In this document: one piece after another, positions 20,296 through 31,272 of the stretch
How the letters are laid out: every line of letters begins with the position of its first letter
Position numbering within the stretch: position 1 is the first letter of the stretch
Source of the DNA: Mesostigma viride
Lineage: Eukaryota > Streptophyta > Mesostigmatophyceae > Mesostigmatales > Mesostigmataceae
Reading direction: 5' to 3'
NCBI GenBank assembly: GCA_009746045.1
Contig: RPFO01000132.1
Coordinates: forward strand, 1,134,590 to 1,198,589
DNA length: 64,000 bases
Position numbers and translations under genes: made by a program
Notes under the pieces: model-generated
What the model saw: only the letters and a program-made list of their open reading frames with translations
Databases searched by the model: none
Told to the model about the DNA's origin: nothing

Positions 20296-22908
20296 GTCGT
20301 CAGCCCGTTTGCAGAACTCAATTACACCATTTGCTCTGCCATCATCTGCCAGGAATGACATACCAACGCAGGTTACAAATTAACAGCACTCCAGCTATGC
20401 CGAAAAAATCAGACGATTTCGCACTGAGATGTCTTCTGCAGAGCGAGCTTTTCTTTTCCAGTGATTGGTTTTAGTTTGGGCAGCCACCGCGCCGGATCGG
20501 GATTTTTCTCTAGCCGCGAACTGAATATGTATGTCCTGCACTTCATGCCTGGAGCTACGGCACTGAATCGAAGTTGTTGCCTTACGTGATTGTCGGCAAA
20601 TTTTGGCTATCCGCAAAGTATACTACCGGATAGCTGTTTCAAATAACTAGAAACTCGCTGCAAACTTGCCAGGCCAGAGGCCTTAGCTTCCCCGGAAGGC
20701 CCCTGAGACCCCACCACATTCACTGACATGCTCCAGTGATAGGTGCGTGAAAGAAAATAAGACGCTCTGTTCCGTTATTCTCATCTTCGTGGCCCAAAAC
20801 CAGGCTGGTGGGAAGACGAGAAAAAAGAATTGCAGACAGCTGCGAGATCGCCCCTTGTTCTCAACTTCCTATATATCCAGCCCCCATCATGGCATTAGCC
20901 CATGCGTGCGACCGTGTGTCAACGAGGACAGGAGGATGCACTTGACAGTAACATGTTGGCCTTCAGTAGTTCAGTTTCGAAGTTCGCCGCAGGGGGGGTT
21001 GGGGCCCTATAGCAAGAACGCTGTAGCCTGTAATCTTGCCATCATCAGATAGACAGGAGGAGTGTGATATCAAAGAGACAACCAGCGCAGGCCAGAAATA
21101 TGGAAGAATCCGGCTCTGGTCTCGACGTCTACGGGGCTGGCATGATCATCGTGTAGCTTACTATTTTGCCAATCATGATGGACTTTGACATGATCCTGTA
21201 TAAACGTTTTGAACAGCCAGAGTTGTAAGGCTTACCAGGAATAACTCGGCTTGGAACTAAAGACTGTTAGGACACTAATAACGTGTGTCATGATTGCGTG
21301 TCGTCGCTTTGCCTATTGGAGGTCAGCTGCCTGGGGGGCTTTGCTTTCGTCACTACTCACGTTCACCTTGCTAACTGAACTTTGGCACATGTATGGCGTT
21401 CAGGAACAATGAGTTTTCGCGAGGATGGTTGTGGTTGGAGGTCGCATGACTAGCTGAGACAAGCTGCATTGACCGGCCTCGAGATCGAAGCGTTTGTCGC
21501 TACAGTTGTCTCACTTAATGTGCAATGCGAGAGATACCATGTACAAAGCCTGTTTTACGTGAGACAACTATTCCTGGATGCATGGCATCCCAACTATCAT
21601 GTAAGGACTAGACTTAGTATTCGTCTGAGAGGAATGGCTGTGTCCCAATGCTGTATATCCCTGGATGGCACGGAGTACGGATCCCTGTAGTGGTAGGCCA
21701 CGGCTGGATGTTAGTAGCGATTGGATCGAGGCATGCGAAGTTCACGTCTGCATCACCACGCAGCCAGGGTACAACTCCCAGACCTGTAGAGCTCTAGGCA
21801 CGTACTAGGTGGAGTTAAGTACCGTTATTACGGTACTTAACTTAAACTTGCCGCACGCATGAGGTCGGGGGTTCGTTTCCTGCAGGAGCTAATTATTTGG
21901 GAAATAATTCGTCCAGGACGCAGGTGCTAGAATTACCAGGTCTCTGAGGCTACGGGAGGTTTTATTAAAAGAAAGGGTTGGAGTTAGATAATTATCTGGC
22001 GCACCGGCTTATGTATATAAGTACCCTTGATTGAGGATTAATAGCTCGCCGGAACCTAGAGGGTTGCGCGGAACAGCTGCAAGGCAGAGTGCCGGATGCG
22101 TAATTAGCAGCTGGGTTAATTACGAGGCATGCAGCTGCAGTCCGCCGCCCACCAGGGACACGTAGACGTCTACCTGCCCCCAGCCCTGTCGATCCACTCA
22201 TAGATTATAAATTAAGACTCATAGAATCATAAATAGAATATAAATAAGTAAATGTTCAATTATCAATGTCATGCATGGTCGGTTACGATTTTCATCTAAA
22301 CCAAATGTTCAATAGGCATTATAAATCTAATGTTCTAATAAATAATCATAAACGCTTCCAAATCTGAGCTTGACTTTGGAAGCTAGTGCAACTCCACCGA
22401 ACTGACAACATGCAGTGCATGCATGCAAGGGGTTACCATTACATGCTTTCACAAACCTCACAGGCTCACACCCCACAGGACTAACGATTTACTCCAACAA
22501 GGGTCCCCGGGTCATCCCAACAGGCTACTTCAGCCCACAAAATATGTAAAGTGAGACAACTGTTCTGTATATACAAACACGCCTGGCCTTGGCCTGTCAG
22601 GGCAGGTGCTCAGGCATGCAGCCTGGGTGACGGTGACATTGCTGAGGCCAGATGGATGGCAAGCATGCATGCACTTTGTTCCAGCACCGCCTGTGACGCC
22701 CATTTCTTTCATCAGCCTCCTTGAACCAATCTTGTAACAGCTTCCTTCCCCAAAGTGGTTACATCCCATTCGACGCTCTAGCCTGTAATGACCAAGAAAA
22801 CACGACTGCCCACTTTCCCAGGGGTCGCCTTATGTAGTTGGAACGGCCCGCACGATGGCTACTACAGGCGTCAGGCCTTGACATCCTCACGCCCATGCCA
22901 GTAGGCCC
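20296..22908. other. No gene recognised; one strong hairpin
   Basis: No domain, splice-consistent exon or repeat family was found on either strand in about 2.6 kb. The only clear structure is the inverted repeat at 21814-21841. AT-rich stretches at 22200-22360 contain no feature I can name. Confidence 0.5.
21814..21841. repeat. Perfect inverted repeat, 11-bp arms and 6-bp loop
   Basis: GTTAAGTACCG, TTATTA, CGGTACTTAAC. No T-run follows, so it is not a Pol III-type terminator. About 60 bp downstream is GGTTCGTTTCC, which resembles a Pol III B box, but I could not fold a tRNA around it. Confidence 0.6.
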
Positions 22909-24672
22909 CTACTCGGTCCTCACCCGCAGGCCCAGTCCCGGTACGGCATAGCTGGTGGTGACCCCCGTGTTGTTCCCATACACCGTGCTGTGCGAGAGGG
23001 TGATCGTGGGGGGTGGCGGCAACACCCTGGAAATGTCCACTGGGACCGCCTTCAGCGCCCCCTTCTTGCCAACCTCGCCATCCGGCGACAGCATAAACAC
23101 AGCCTCCCACCGCCTGGGCCCCTTCTCCTGCGCATCAAGCAGGCGCGCCACCCGCTTGGCAATCGCGCCCAGCACAGGCAGCGAGTGTTGCTCCCCATCC
23201 CCATCCACTTGTCCATCCACGCCCCCCAATACTGCCTCGTCCTCCTCCACACCATCCGAGGCTTCCATGGGCTCCTCTGCCCCCTCTGCCCCTGCCCACC
23301 CGGCCGCCCTTCCCCTGCCCTCACCCACCCGGTAGCGCACCTTAACCAACGAGACCACTGCCGACTCCAGCCCCAGCAACCGCAGGGAGCCCGCCGCACC
23401 GTCTGAGGAAGGGGAGGGCCCACGCCGCGCGCTGTTGGCCCTGCTGCGCACCGCACCCTCCGCTAGCAGTCCCCTCAGCACCCCTTCCAGCGCGGCCGTG
23501 TGGGGGTCATCCAACCGCCACCCTGGCAAGGGCCACAGGCTGAACCCGCTCGCGACACGTGGCACGCCCAGGGAATCCGGTGTCGTCGCCGCACCCTCTT
23601 GCCCCTTCTCCTCGAGCTGTGCTGGCAGGATGTCCAGGACGCCGTCGGGCCGTCGCCGCGCCTTGAGCCGAGGAGAGGAGGGGGCCGTTCTTGTGCGCCC
23701 AGGGGCCAAATGGCTGCGAGGGGCGTGGGCAATGGCGATGCCCTGCACGCTTTCCACCAGCAGCGAGACGACTGGCAGTGCGGGGACGGGGGGTGAGGAG
23801 GAAGAGGAAGAGGAGGCCATCTGGCGCAGGGACTTGGTGGGTGCGGACGCTGTGGCGCGGTCTGCCGCCTGCACTGCTTGCAATCGTACGGCACGAGAGA
23901 AGGCCAGCAGGCCGACGGGGGACTTGGTCCCGACACGCGACAGCGCGTCCGGGGGCACCGGCGATGGCGAGGACGGCTCCTCCTGCTCCTGTGCTCCCGC
24001 TTGTTGCGGCGATGGCGCTTGCCGTGCTGGTGATGGCGCTTGTGGCGGTGATGGCGCTGCCCCTGGTGATGAGTGCGGACCGAGCGTGGTCAGCGCGGGC
24101 AAGGGCACCTCCACTGGCCGCCGCAACGACGTGCGCGTGGCACCCTGGACCACCACGCGGGCACCCTGGGCAATCATCACGCGCCGCACCAGCCCAGCGT
24201 CCACCCGGTGGGGCAGCGACAGTCGCAGGTCCACGGCCACAGGGAACACGAGCTCCAACGGCCCCTCCACCTCAAAATCGGGCAACTGCTTGGGCACATG
24301 TACGTCAAGCGCGCGGCCCAGTCGACTGAACGAGCCGCTGCCGTGACTGGCATCCACCACCTGCAACAGGCCGTCACGGTCCGTAGCATCAGCACCCATG
24401 GCGCTGATGTGTGGGACTGAGGTGGACGATGACATCAGCGCGTCTGATGATGACATCAGGGCATCAGATGCAGGCTCGGCGGGTACCGCCAGCAGCCAAC
24501 TGTCGGGCACGATTTCCCACGCAACGCCAGGCCCTGACCCAGCAGTGCTTGTGTCAGAAGAAGAAGAAGACGAAGTGTCATCGATGTCGGTACCGTTGCT
24601 GAGCAGCAGGGCGAAGCGGTGCGACATTCCGCCCACCTCCACGTCCAGAGAGAGGGAGACGGCGGTGCCCAC
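22909..24672 (-). CDS. Last exon of an unrecognised gene (587 residues)
   Basis: An open frame of 1764 bp starts at a convincing acceptor (CCCTGCAG/GTGGGC at 24672, phase 0) and ends at TGA (22909). The protein starts with a beta-rich segment (VGTAVSLSLDVEVGG). A Ser/Asp-rich stretch follows, then FPVAVDLRLSLPHRVDAG...GARVVVQG, long Pro/Ala/Ser-rich linkers, and a conserved-looking C-terminus (EAVFMLSPDGE...ITLSHSTVYGNNTG). Strong strand-specific codon bias and a long GC-rich frame argue for a real gene. The VDLRLSLP block vaguely recalls LEA-2/WHy-type beta-sandwich domains, which is only a guess. Upstream exons were not identified with confidence; the exon at 25734-25859 could belong to it. 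Confidence 0.55.
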   Translation of the reverse strand: MGTAVSLSLDVEVGGMSHRFALLLSNGTDIDDTSSSSSSDTSTAGSGPGVAWEIVPDSWLLAVPAEPASDALMSSSDALMSSSTSVPHISAMGADATDRDGLLQVVDASHGSGSFSRLGRALDVHVPKQLPDFEVEGPLELVFPVAVDLRLSLPHRVDAGLVRRVMIAQGARVVVQGATRTSLRRPVEVPLPALTTLGPHSSPGAAPSPPQAPSPARQAPSPQQAGAQEQEEPSSPSPVPPDALSRVGTKSPVGLLAFSRAVRLQAVQAADRATASAPTKSLRQMASSSSSSSPPVPALPVVSLLVESVQGIAIAHAPRSHLAPGRTRTAPSSPRLKARRRPDGVLDILPAQLEEKGQEGAATTPDSLGVPRVASGFSLWPLPGWRLDDPHTAALEGVLRGLLAEGAVRSRANSARRGPSPSSDGAAGSLRLLGLESAVVSLVKVRYRVGEGRGRAAGWAGAEGAEEPMEASDGVEEDEAVLGGVDGQVDGDGEQHSLPVLGAIAKRVARLLDAQEKGPRRWEAVFMLSPDGEVGKKGALKAVPVDISRVLPPPPTITLSHSTVYGNNTGVTTSYAVPGLGLRVRTE

Positions 24673-25344
24673 CTGCAGGGTGGGGCATGACAGGGGTAAT
24701 GTGTCGGGGAGGGGGGGGGAACGTGGGGTTGGCACCTTGCCTGGATTACAAAGACATGGGTGGCAAGGGTAAGGGAGGCGTATCTGGAATGGTCATGAAA
24801 CTGCGAATATGCACATGCCGATGTATGAGGGCAAACCCCGTGCTTATAGGGAAGCGAGGACTCGTACTAGGGCAAACCGTTGTATATATACGGCAGGAGT
24901 CTTGCATGCTTGATTTAATTACCATTGCAGTCATGTTACAACCCGGCTACAGCACAATGACTAGCTGACTAGACATTTCAACTAATTGAATGAAAGAGCC
25001 ATGACAGGGTTGACACGACATGACGCCATGAGAAGTAGTAGTGATCGCGCATCTGACACACGCCTCAGGACTACTAGACGCAACCATGACCTAGCATATG
25101 CTCGGCATGAACAGGCACTACACCCACCGTAGCCGAACGATTATCAACATGCAGCATACCTGGAGGGCTTCAAGATCCCAGTCGCTTTGCTTTCGAAGTA
25201 TCGAACTTAGCGCCACCTACATCAAGATAAACGGCAGAGGCGCCAAAAACACGAAGAGCCCGCCGCGGCCTGTTAGACAAGGATGTAGCCGGTCCGGGCC
25301 GGCGGCTGACACAAAATATTTTCAATTAAACATACGCAGTGGGG

Positions 25345-25859
25345 TCAACGCTTAACCGCGACAGTGAAGCTGTATATATGCCACGGCCCACGGGCTTGTG
25401 GAGTAGCAAATTCATGACGAATGACGCCTAGGTCGAAGGTAGTTAATTCCGAAAATACCCGCGGAATATCGACTTCGATCCCGGCCCGGCCGCGGGGATC
25501 CCGCGAATGAAAAACGAAACCGCGCAGGCTCTGCACGACGAACCTATGCAAACAAAACAGACACATAGAAAGAAATAATCTCAACTTGTATTTATACGTT
25601 AAGCGCCCGCGACGGATGCTAAAAGGCAGCCATATCTAGTACTTCTCGCCGCCCGGCCGGCCGCTTAATTATTGCATGCGCACGTCATATAATGATCATG
25701 CATGATCTCTTTATAGCTAGGCAAGCAGCTTACCTCGGCAGTCCCCCGAATATTTGCCGCTGCCAAAGCAAGAGACGAACTTGTCGGCGAGGATGAAGCG
25801 CTCACTAACGAGGACAACAATACGAGAAACACGACTCGGTATGCTAATTGCTTCAACAT
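25345..25859 (-). CDS. Candidate small secreted protein (two exons)
   Basis: Exon 1 is 25859-25734. ATG in context ACCACCATG is followed by a classical signal peptide (MLKQLAYRVVFLVLLSSLVSA), and the exon ends in phase 0 at GAG/GTAAGC. A possible exon 2 is 25530-25345, entered at GTGCAG/AGCCTG in phase 0. It contains GFVFHSRDPRGRAG and VFSELTTFDLG and ends at TGA, giving 103 residues in all. The first exon is well supported by start, signal peptide and donor together. The second is one of several choices (another acceptor lies 14 bp earlier), and exon 1 could instead splice to the large exon at 24672. No family is recognised. Confidence 0.35.
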
Positions 25860-26442
25860 GGTGGTTCGATCGCTCACGTCGTGGGGCGCTGCAGCGATCG
25901 ATCGACCCAGTAGTAACTGTCGCAATAAGCTCAACATCTAGTCGCAGCTCGATAATCACTACACGCTCATTCTCCGCCTCTTCTGCTAGCTAAGGTGTAT
26001 TTTCTATCGCCTTTCCGCAAAAATGCTTTGTAGACTGATCGAAATGCTGTTTCGTGAATCATGACGCCCGCGCCTGCACGCGCGTCTGTTCCTGTGCATG
26101 ATGGGAATGCCGAATCGTTGCGACACCCCTGGCCCTTTCCAGGACATTCCAGCTTGGTGCGCTCGCGGCATGCCACCTCAATTTCAGCCAAAGGACGACT
26201 GTGATTGGTCCACTTCTTGACCAGGCATGCGTCTGGCAGCAGAACGACGGGTCAACCGACGCCCGCAAGGAATGGGACTCGACCCCAAACATCACCGTGG
26301 CGTCAACCCGGCCCGCTCCCAGCCCAACCCCCCCGGCTTGTGCCGCAGGTGGTGAGGACGCGACGGCGACTTGCATCAAAAGCGGCTCGGCGGGCATAGC
26401 CTCGGTCTCTTTGCTCTTGACGGTCACAGAGGGCTGTTAAAG

Positions 26443-27141
26443 ATGGTGAGTTTGGGAGCCGTTTGTGAGGACACGGTATATTATGACGATGATGCATAGC
26501 TCATTGGTCACTCGGGATGCTTAGGGCAGTTATGGGTAGCAGTTTTGCTTTTTTCTCTAGAGTTTATTTTCATCGCACGAGGGGGGAAGATGTGTAGCCC
26601 TCTTCCCGTGCATGGGCAAGGAGGAATCATGGTCTGGTTTGTTACGTGTAGACAGTACCTTTGGTAAGATTAATTGAAGCCATGATAATTCCTTTGTGAG
26701 CTTCAGCCCGGAGCACGTCAACGAATTATTAATTGGTGACATCGTGTGGCTGAGTTCCTGCATACGGCGGTGGTGCTTGTGCTTCGTGTTTCAAACAGCC
26801 GTCCCAAAAGTCTTTCAAGGTCAAGAGGATCTTGGGCAAGAAGAAGAAGCAGAACCGCCCTATCCCACAATGGATCCGGTATCGTACCGGTAACACCATC
26901 AGGTTGGTTTCTTTTCGGTGATGCCTCCGCGATTTCTCGGTCGCATCGCATCGCGTTTTATCACTGTTCAAGTGATTTTGCCGTTATGTGGATAGTCACC
27001 TCGCGTTTACGAAATGCTGCGAGGGAATAACCGTTTATTTTTGCTCATGGCGACACGCATTTGTCTGCCTTGCTGTGCATCGGCGCTGCCAGGTACAACG
27101 CCAAGCGCCGTCACTGGAGGAGGACCAAGCTGGGCTTGTAG
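26443..27141 (+). CDS. RPL39: 60S ribosomal protein eL39 (three exons)
   Basis: Exon 1 contributes only the start codon (26443-26445), followed directly by donor GTGAGT. Exon 2 is 26799-26902 (acceptor AAACAG, donor CAG/GTTGGT). Exon 3 is 27093-27141 (acceptor TGCCAG). Phases agree and give exactly 51 residues, the standard eL39 length: [20 protein letters not shown], then [16 protein letters not shown], then [15 protein letters not shown]. [30 protein letters not shown] is the hallmark of eL39, which lines the exit tunnel of the large cytosolic ribosomal subunit. The intron directly after ATG explains why no long frame reveals the gene. The last residue is Leu where Phe is common. Confidence 0.96.
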
Positions 27142-27416
27142 ACATTTGCAATGATGAACGGCCAAGGGTCCGCAGAGGGTTCCTTGCGCCTGAAGGATCA
27201 GCATGTATTTGCCTCCACAATCTTTGCCTCTGCCGGGCTGGACGTGGCGGACATTTCACGGGGGCCGATGCTTGCCAGAAGGGCATTAGAGTTTTAGCCA
27301 CAAATAATAATGTGTGGACAAAGCACGTGCTGGGAAGATGAAGCCATGTGCTCAAGCTCTGCTTACACTCAGATATTTTTTGGGTTATAAATACTTGGAT
27401 GTAGGCCAAACCTGCA

Positions 27417-27421
27417 TGTAA
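27417..27421 (+). promoter_or_regulatory. Possible TGTAA polyadenylation signal of eL39
   Basis: TGTAA occurs about 275 bp after the eL39 stop. TGTAA is the usual poly(A) signal in volvocine green algae; the assignment here is inference from position only. Confidence 0.3.
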
Positions 27422-27597
27422 CCGACAGGCAAAGCGGCCTCATAGTCCTATTTATAAAAGCCTTCATCCGTCTTTTTTCACATCTCAAGCACACATGTGC
27501 ACCAATGTTAGTCCCGTACCTCCCTCCCCCCCTTGGCATCATTTCCTGAACATTTGCTCGTGCCAGGGGCACATTGTAGTTGTGAGCATTCCCCCCC

Positions 27598-27600
<3 letters not shown>

Positions 27601-27644
<44 letters not shown>
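27601..27644. repeat. (CT)n microsatellite
   Basis: About 22 CT units followed by three TGTC units. Confidence 0.95.
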
Positions 27645-27648
<4 letters not shown>

Positions 27649-27967
27649 GTCTGTCTGGGTACACGTCTGGCATGAATCCTGGAAGTTTGCTCCTGGCAAG
27701 TAAATACTGACCAGTGGCACATAATGAAAGCATGCTGCTTGGTAGGTCTAGGTCCATAAACAGCTGCCTAGTTGTGGCCTGTTTTTTTATGGCACCGACG
27801 CAGTGACATGTCCCATAAATTAAAGGTTCGTGGCAGCGAAGGCATGGTGATTGGTGGCAGCGAAGGCACCCACACAAGTCCAACAAATGCGCGGGAATAA
27901 ACTCAACTCAACTCAATACAAGTCCAAGCAGTTGCCGTCTGGTTCTTGCAAGTCTTTTGTCGCAAAC

Positions 27968-27984
27968 CTATATATGTTTACTCA
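27968..27984. repeat. Outer target-site duplication of the transposon nest, left copy
   Basis: CTATATATGTTTACTCA is identical to 30546-30562, 2.56 kb away. It immediately precedes the SINE-like sequence. Confidence 0.8.
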
Positions 27985-28102
27985 CGGTCGGATTCATTTG
28001 CAGATCGCGTTTTCCGCGGACCGGCACTGAACGCAAATGGTTTTCACCTTTGCGGCGTGCCAAATCAGACTATATATTCTGATCAGACTATATTTAAATT
28101 AA

Positions 28103-29839
28103 CCCGTGTTTTTTTAATTAGAACGCGATATATCGCGTTGTAAGCTTTTTTTAGAACGCGTATAGCACCTAAGGAAAATTTTTTTTCATGGTCATGTATA
28201 TACTTTCCTGAAAGCCCATAAATCAAAGGATTTTTTGAGCTACTCAGACCTACAAACTGCTTATTCATTAGAGAGATACACTGGTTTGAATACAGGGGGG
28301 TCTGACCATGACCGCGATTTCTTGACCCTAGGTCACAAGTCATGCGCTTATTCACAAATGGTTCATGAAAAAAATCTGGCTTCTTGCACGAGCTATGGGC
28401 AACATATGCAGGCTCTGTGAAACAAAACTCAGGCCCATTGGGCCACTGGAGCTATTTTTCATTAGCATCACAATTACAACGCAGTACAACGCAGTGGGAA
28501 ACATGAGAGCCCTTGACAACATTACGCAACGACCCGAGCCCCATAAACGGGGCCATAGTGAGCTTGGAGGGTCAAAACGTTGAACATAGGCGTTGTATAA
28601 GTTATACAGCATCAAACATGCATCAAACATCATGACTGGATGACCTAATATGACTGAATCAGGCAGCCATAGCCAAAGCATCATCCACTCTCACAACGTG
28701 TTGAGCACATGCCTCGTGGGAATGGAGGTGCTGGGTTTTCATTCCATAACGCGTGCAATACTGAAAGAAAGAGGCACGTGTAATGCAAGGCTTGGATAGG
28801 TTGAGTGATCCATGAGCTTACATGCAGGCAAAGATGACGCTGGAATGCATGCTAGCAAATGGTGGCAAGATGCTAACAACACATGATTATACACCATGAT
28901 TATGGGCACCCAGCTGATCTTCTTGCACAATCAACGCAGTATAAACCATCAACATCCAATCCTCACGATATATGCACGGCTTGACGACGTATACAGCACC
29001 TAAATACTGCACAACTGCAACCTGCTATGGCTGACATGCAAGCAACGTCGAGTAGGATGGCGGTCTTAGAGAGGCTGGGCAGAGGTCGGTAGAAATAAGT
29101 GGAAAACTGGCAGAAACTAGGTAGAAACACGATATACTTACGCCTGCAAGCACTATTGAGCCGGTGGCAGAGGCCATTTCCAGGAAAATACAGCATACCG
29201 TAGCAATAGCCACGGTCACGCCTTACGCTATTTGCAGGCACCATCATGCCCGGAGCTACCCAATAAAAGTCTGCACAAATCTCGGTTTAGCCGAGAGTCC
29301 GGGCGTTCGGAATGAATAAACATGTGTTAAGAAGTCGAAACACCATGGAAATACCAAGCATGGTGCCGCAGCAGACCCGAGTCTTGACGTAATAATATGT
29401 ATGCCGGTTTCCAGGGTTTCCGCATGAAAGTTGGGTGAGAAACTGGAAAAAACTACGTTTTCTTTGCCCCAGTACCTCAACAAACTCGTAGAAACCTAAT
29501 TATCAACCTTTGAACGCATCATCATGGTCGTGCTACCCAACAGCCACTGAAATTCGCGCGAAAACTGGCGAGATCTACCTGCCGCCATCGCCGTCGTCTT
29601 CACCTTCGTCCCGCGAAAATGCCTGATTTCAGTGGTACATATTTGTTTGCAGCTGTCACAAAAAAAATACCAAAAATACCAGGATTTTTTCTTGAATTCT
29701 ATGAGATGTTTCTGACCTGTCTTGAAAGTTTCAGACCAAAAATCGCATGTTTAATAGGTTTGCCACGTGTCAGATTACAACGCGATACATCGCGTTCTAA
29801 CCCTACAACGCGATGTATCGCGTTGTAAAAAAACACGGG
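28103..29839. mobile_element. piggyBac-like non-autonomous DNA transposon
   Basis: The element is flanked by TTAA on both sides (28099-28102 and 29840-29843). Its termini are inverted: CCCGTGTTTTTTTA at the left and the complement at the right. TTAA target duplication plus termini beginning CCC is diagnostic of the piggyBac superfamily. Subterminal 18-bp near-perfect palindromes of the type AACGCGATATATCGCGTT lie at 28122-28139, 29779-29796 and 29807-29824. No transposase frame or DDD motif was found in the 1.7-kb interior, so it would depend on a transposase elsewhere. It sits in the AT-rich tail of the LINE. Confidence 0.72.
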
Positions 29840-29960
29840 TTAAATTAAATTATAACATGCCTCCGTGGGGAGGTCATGTGGCACATATTTCATGATGGAT
29901 GGGGTGGAGGAAGCCGCGTGATCGAACTATCCTAACTCTATCTAGAAAATCCTACCTACA

Positions 29961-30527
29961 CTACTCATCAAAACGCCTCCTCCGCTTGGGGGGAGGCGGC
30001 TTGCCCACCGGGTCGGGCGTGTGCGCCTTGACAATCTTCTTCCATCGCGTCTTGTCCTGCATGGCAGTCCAAAGACGGGAGAGAGAGTGGATGCGGTGCT
30101 CAAACTGGGCTGGGACCACTAGGTCGTCCAGCAACATCTGAACGTAGTTGGTGACAGGTTTCCCTACCCTTTTGGGAATGTCCGCGGGGCCAGGCCAGGT
30201 CAGAATGTGCCGCCCTGGCTGTCCAAGCCGCTGGGGGCCGGCCAGACCAAGGGTGGTGTCGACCTGGCTGGTGCGGGCAAGGTGTCCTACAAATGCTATC
30301 CTACGCTGCCTAATCTCGTCCGAAACACGAGGCATGCCATGATACAAAGACTCTGATGACGGACGCTCGGAAAAACCTACGTTAAGGACCTGCCGGAGCA
30401 TCCTGTAAACGGTGCCGTCGAGCCGAGCTGCCAGTTTGGGTGGGAGGGTCCACGCCTCGGCGCCATACGTGAGCACCGTGAGGACGAGGACCTTGAAGAG
30501 CATGCGCTTGCGGTGCCCGTCCAGGTC
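29961..30527 (-). pseudogene. C-terminal part of LINE polyprotein
   Basis: The frame is open from the truncation point to TGA at 29961. It carries LKVLVLTVLTYGAEAWTL-like sequence (here FKVLVLTVLTYGAEAWTL), then RISDEIRQRR-type and FVGHLAR motifs, and ends in a PPPPKRRRR tail. TYGAExW...IR.RR..F.GHLAR is the region just after the RT palm/thumb in RTE/CR1/Jockey-type LINEs. The catalytic RT motifs are absent because the copy is 5' truncated. The frame is undamaged, suggesting this is the youngest of the four family members in the window. Confidence 0.8.
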
Positions 30528-30545
30528 CAGACTATATATCAAAGA

Positions 30546-30562
30546 CTATATATGTTTACTCA
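30546..30562. repeat. Outer target-site duplication of the transposon nest, right copy
   Basis: CTATATATGTTTACTCA is identical to 27968-27984. Confidence 0.8.
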
Positions 30563-31272
30563 ATCCGTTATTTCTGTGGCTTAGCATACTGACGTCGTCG
30601 CCGATCAGACCTGTTTTTCGACCTAGTGAAACTTGGCACATGATTCCCTAATTTCGCTCTTGTTTTCTCAGTGGATTATGTAGCATATGCAAGACCGGAT
30701 AGATATAAAGGATCCTGATGCACTCTTTCGTGCAATGCGAATATTGCTTGGCGCATAAAACGTCCGTCGCCAGGTAGCTCCGGCCCGAGCTGGCTCCGTC
30801 AGCAGTGCACATCATGCTTCAATGCAACAGGTAGCAGAATGCAGGCTGGGGGCCATGATGCTCTAGGAATCAACAACTGCGGCAATGAAACCGCTTGTCT
30901 TGGGGCTTTCCGCCGTCGCCTAGTTTGCGGAATCAATTGCGCAAGAGGGTCTATGAAAGCATGTGATTCAACATCTCGCGGCGGCTACTACTCGGCGGAC
31001 TAGGATGTTGGCGCCATCTCCGATCGTGGCGCGAAGAAAAGTGAAAATAATTGCAACTTCATTCACATAGTTGCACATCTCCACATTACTTTGTGGAACG
31101 ATATGAAGCAAGGAGGTAACCAGTCGCCTTCCAGGCTGCATCACGGCTTGCATGTTTGCTTATGAGCTTGCCCTCGGTATCGGCAGGTTCCTGCATCCTG
31201 GCTTACCTAAAAGCCCTCTCTTCTCCCCGTAAGCTCACTGCTGCCCAGGGCTGCAGCATGATAATGCCGACT
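30563..31272. other. No gene recognised
   Basis: Mixed-composition sequence without domain, repeat or splice-supported frame. Confidence 0.5.

Larger units (their letters stand above)
28094..30527 (-). mobile_element. RTE/CR1-like LINE, 5' truncated, with nested DNA element
   Basis: On the minus strand the element runs from coding sequence at 30527 to the AT-rich tail ATAATTTAATTTAA ending at about 29840, where the piggyBac-like element is inserted. The 10-bp sequence CAGACTATAT flanks it at 28084-28093 and 30528-30537 as a target duplication. The flank is itself repetitive, so the exact length is uncertain. The 3' UTR matches 6693-7061, including the CATGTTATAATTTAATTTAA tail. Confidence 0.7.
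27985..30545 (+). mobile_element. SINE-like element copy A, split by a nested LINE
   Basis: The family segment GATTCATTTGCAGATCGCG...GGCGTGCCAAATCAGA (27990-28070) is shared with 31273-31493 and 50088-50311. Copy A lacks the 5' half carrying the tRNA-like B box. Its tail (repeats of AGACTATAT) is interrupted by the LINE at 28094-30527 and resumes at 30528-30545, then the 17-bp duplication follows. It was therefore the first of three insertions at this site. Confidence 0.65.

Noticed and set aside
21850-21910. tRNA gene
   Set aside because: Only a B-box-like GGTTCGTTTCC; no acceptor stem, D arm or anticodon arm could be paired.
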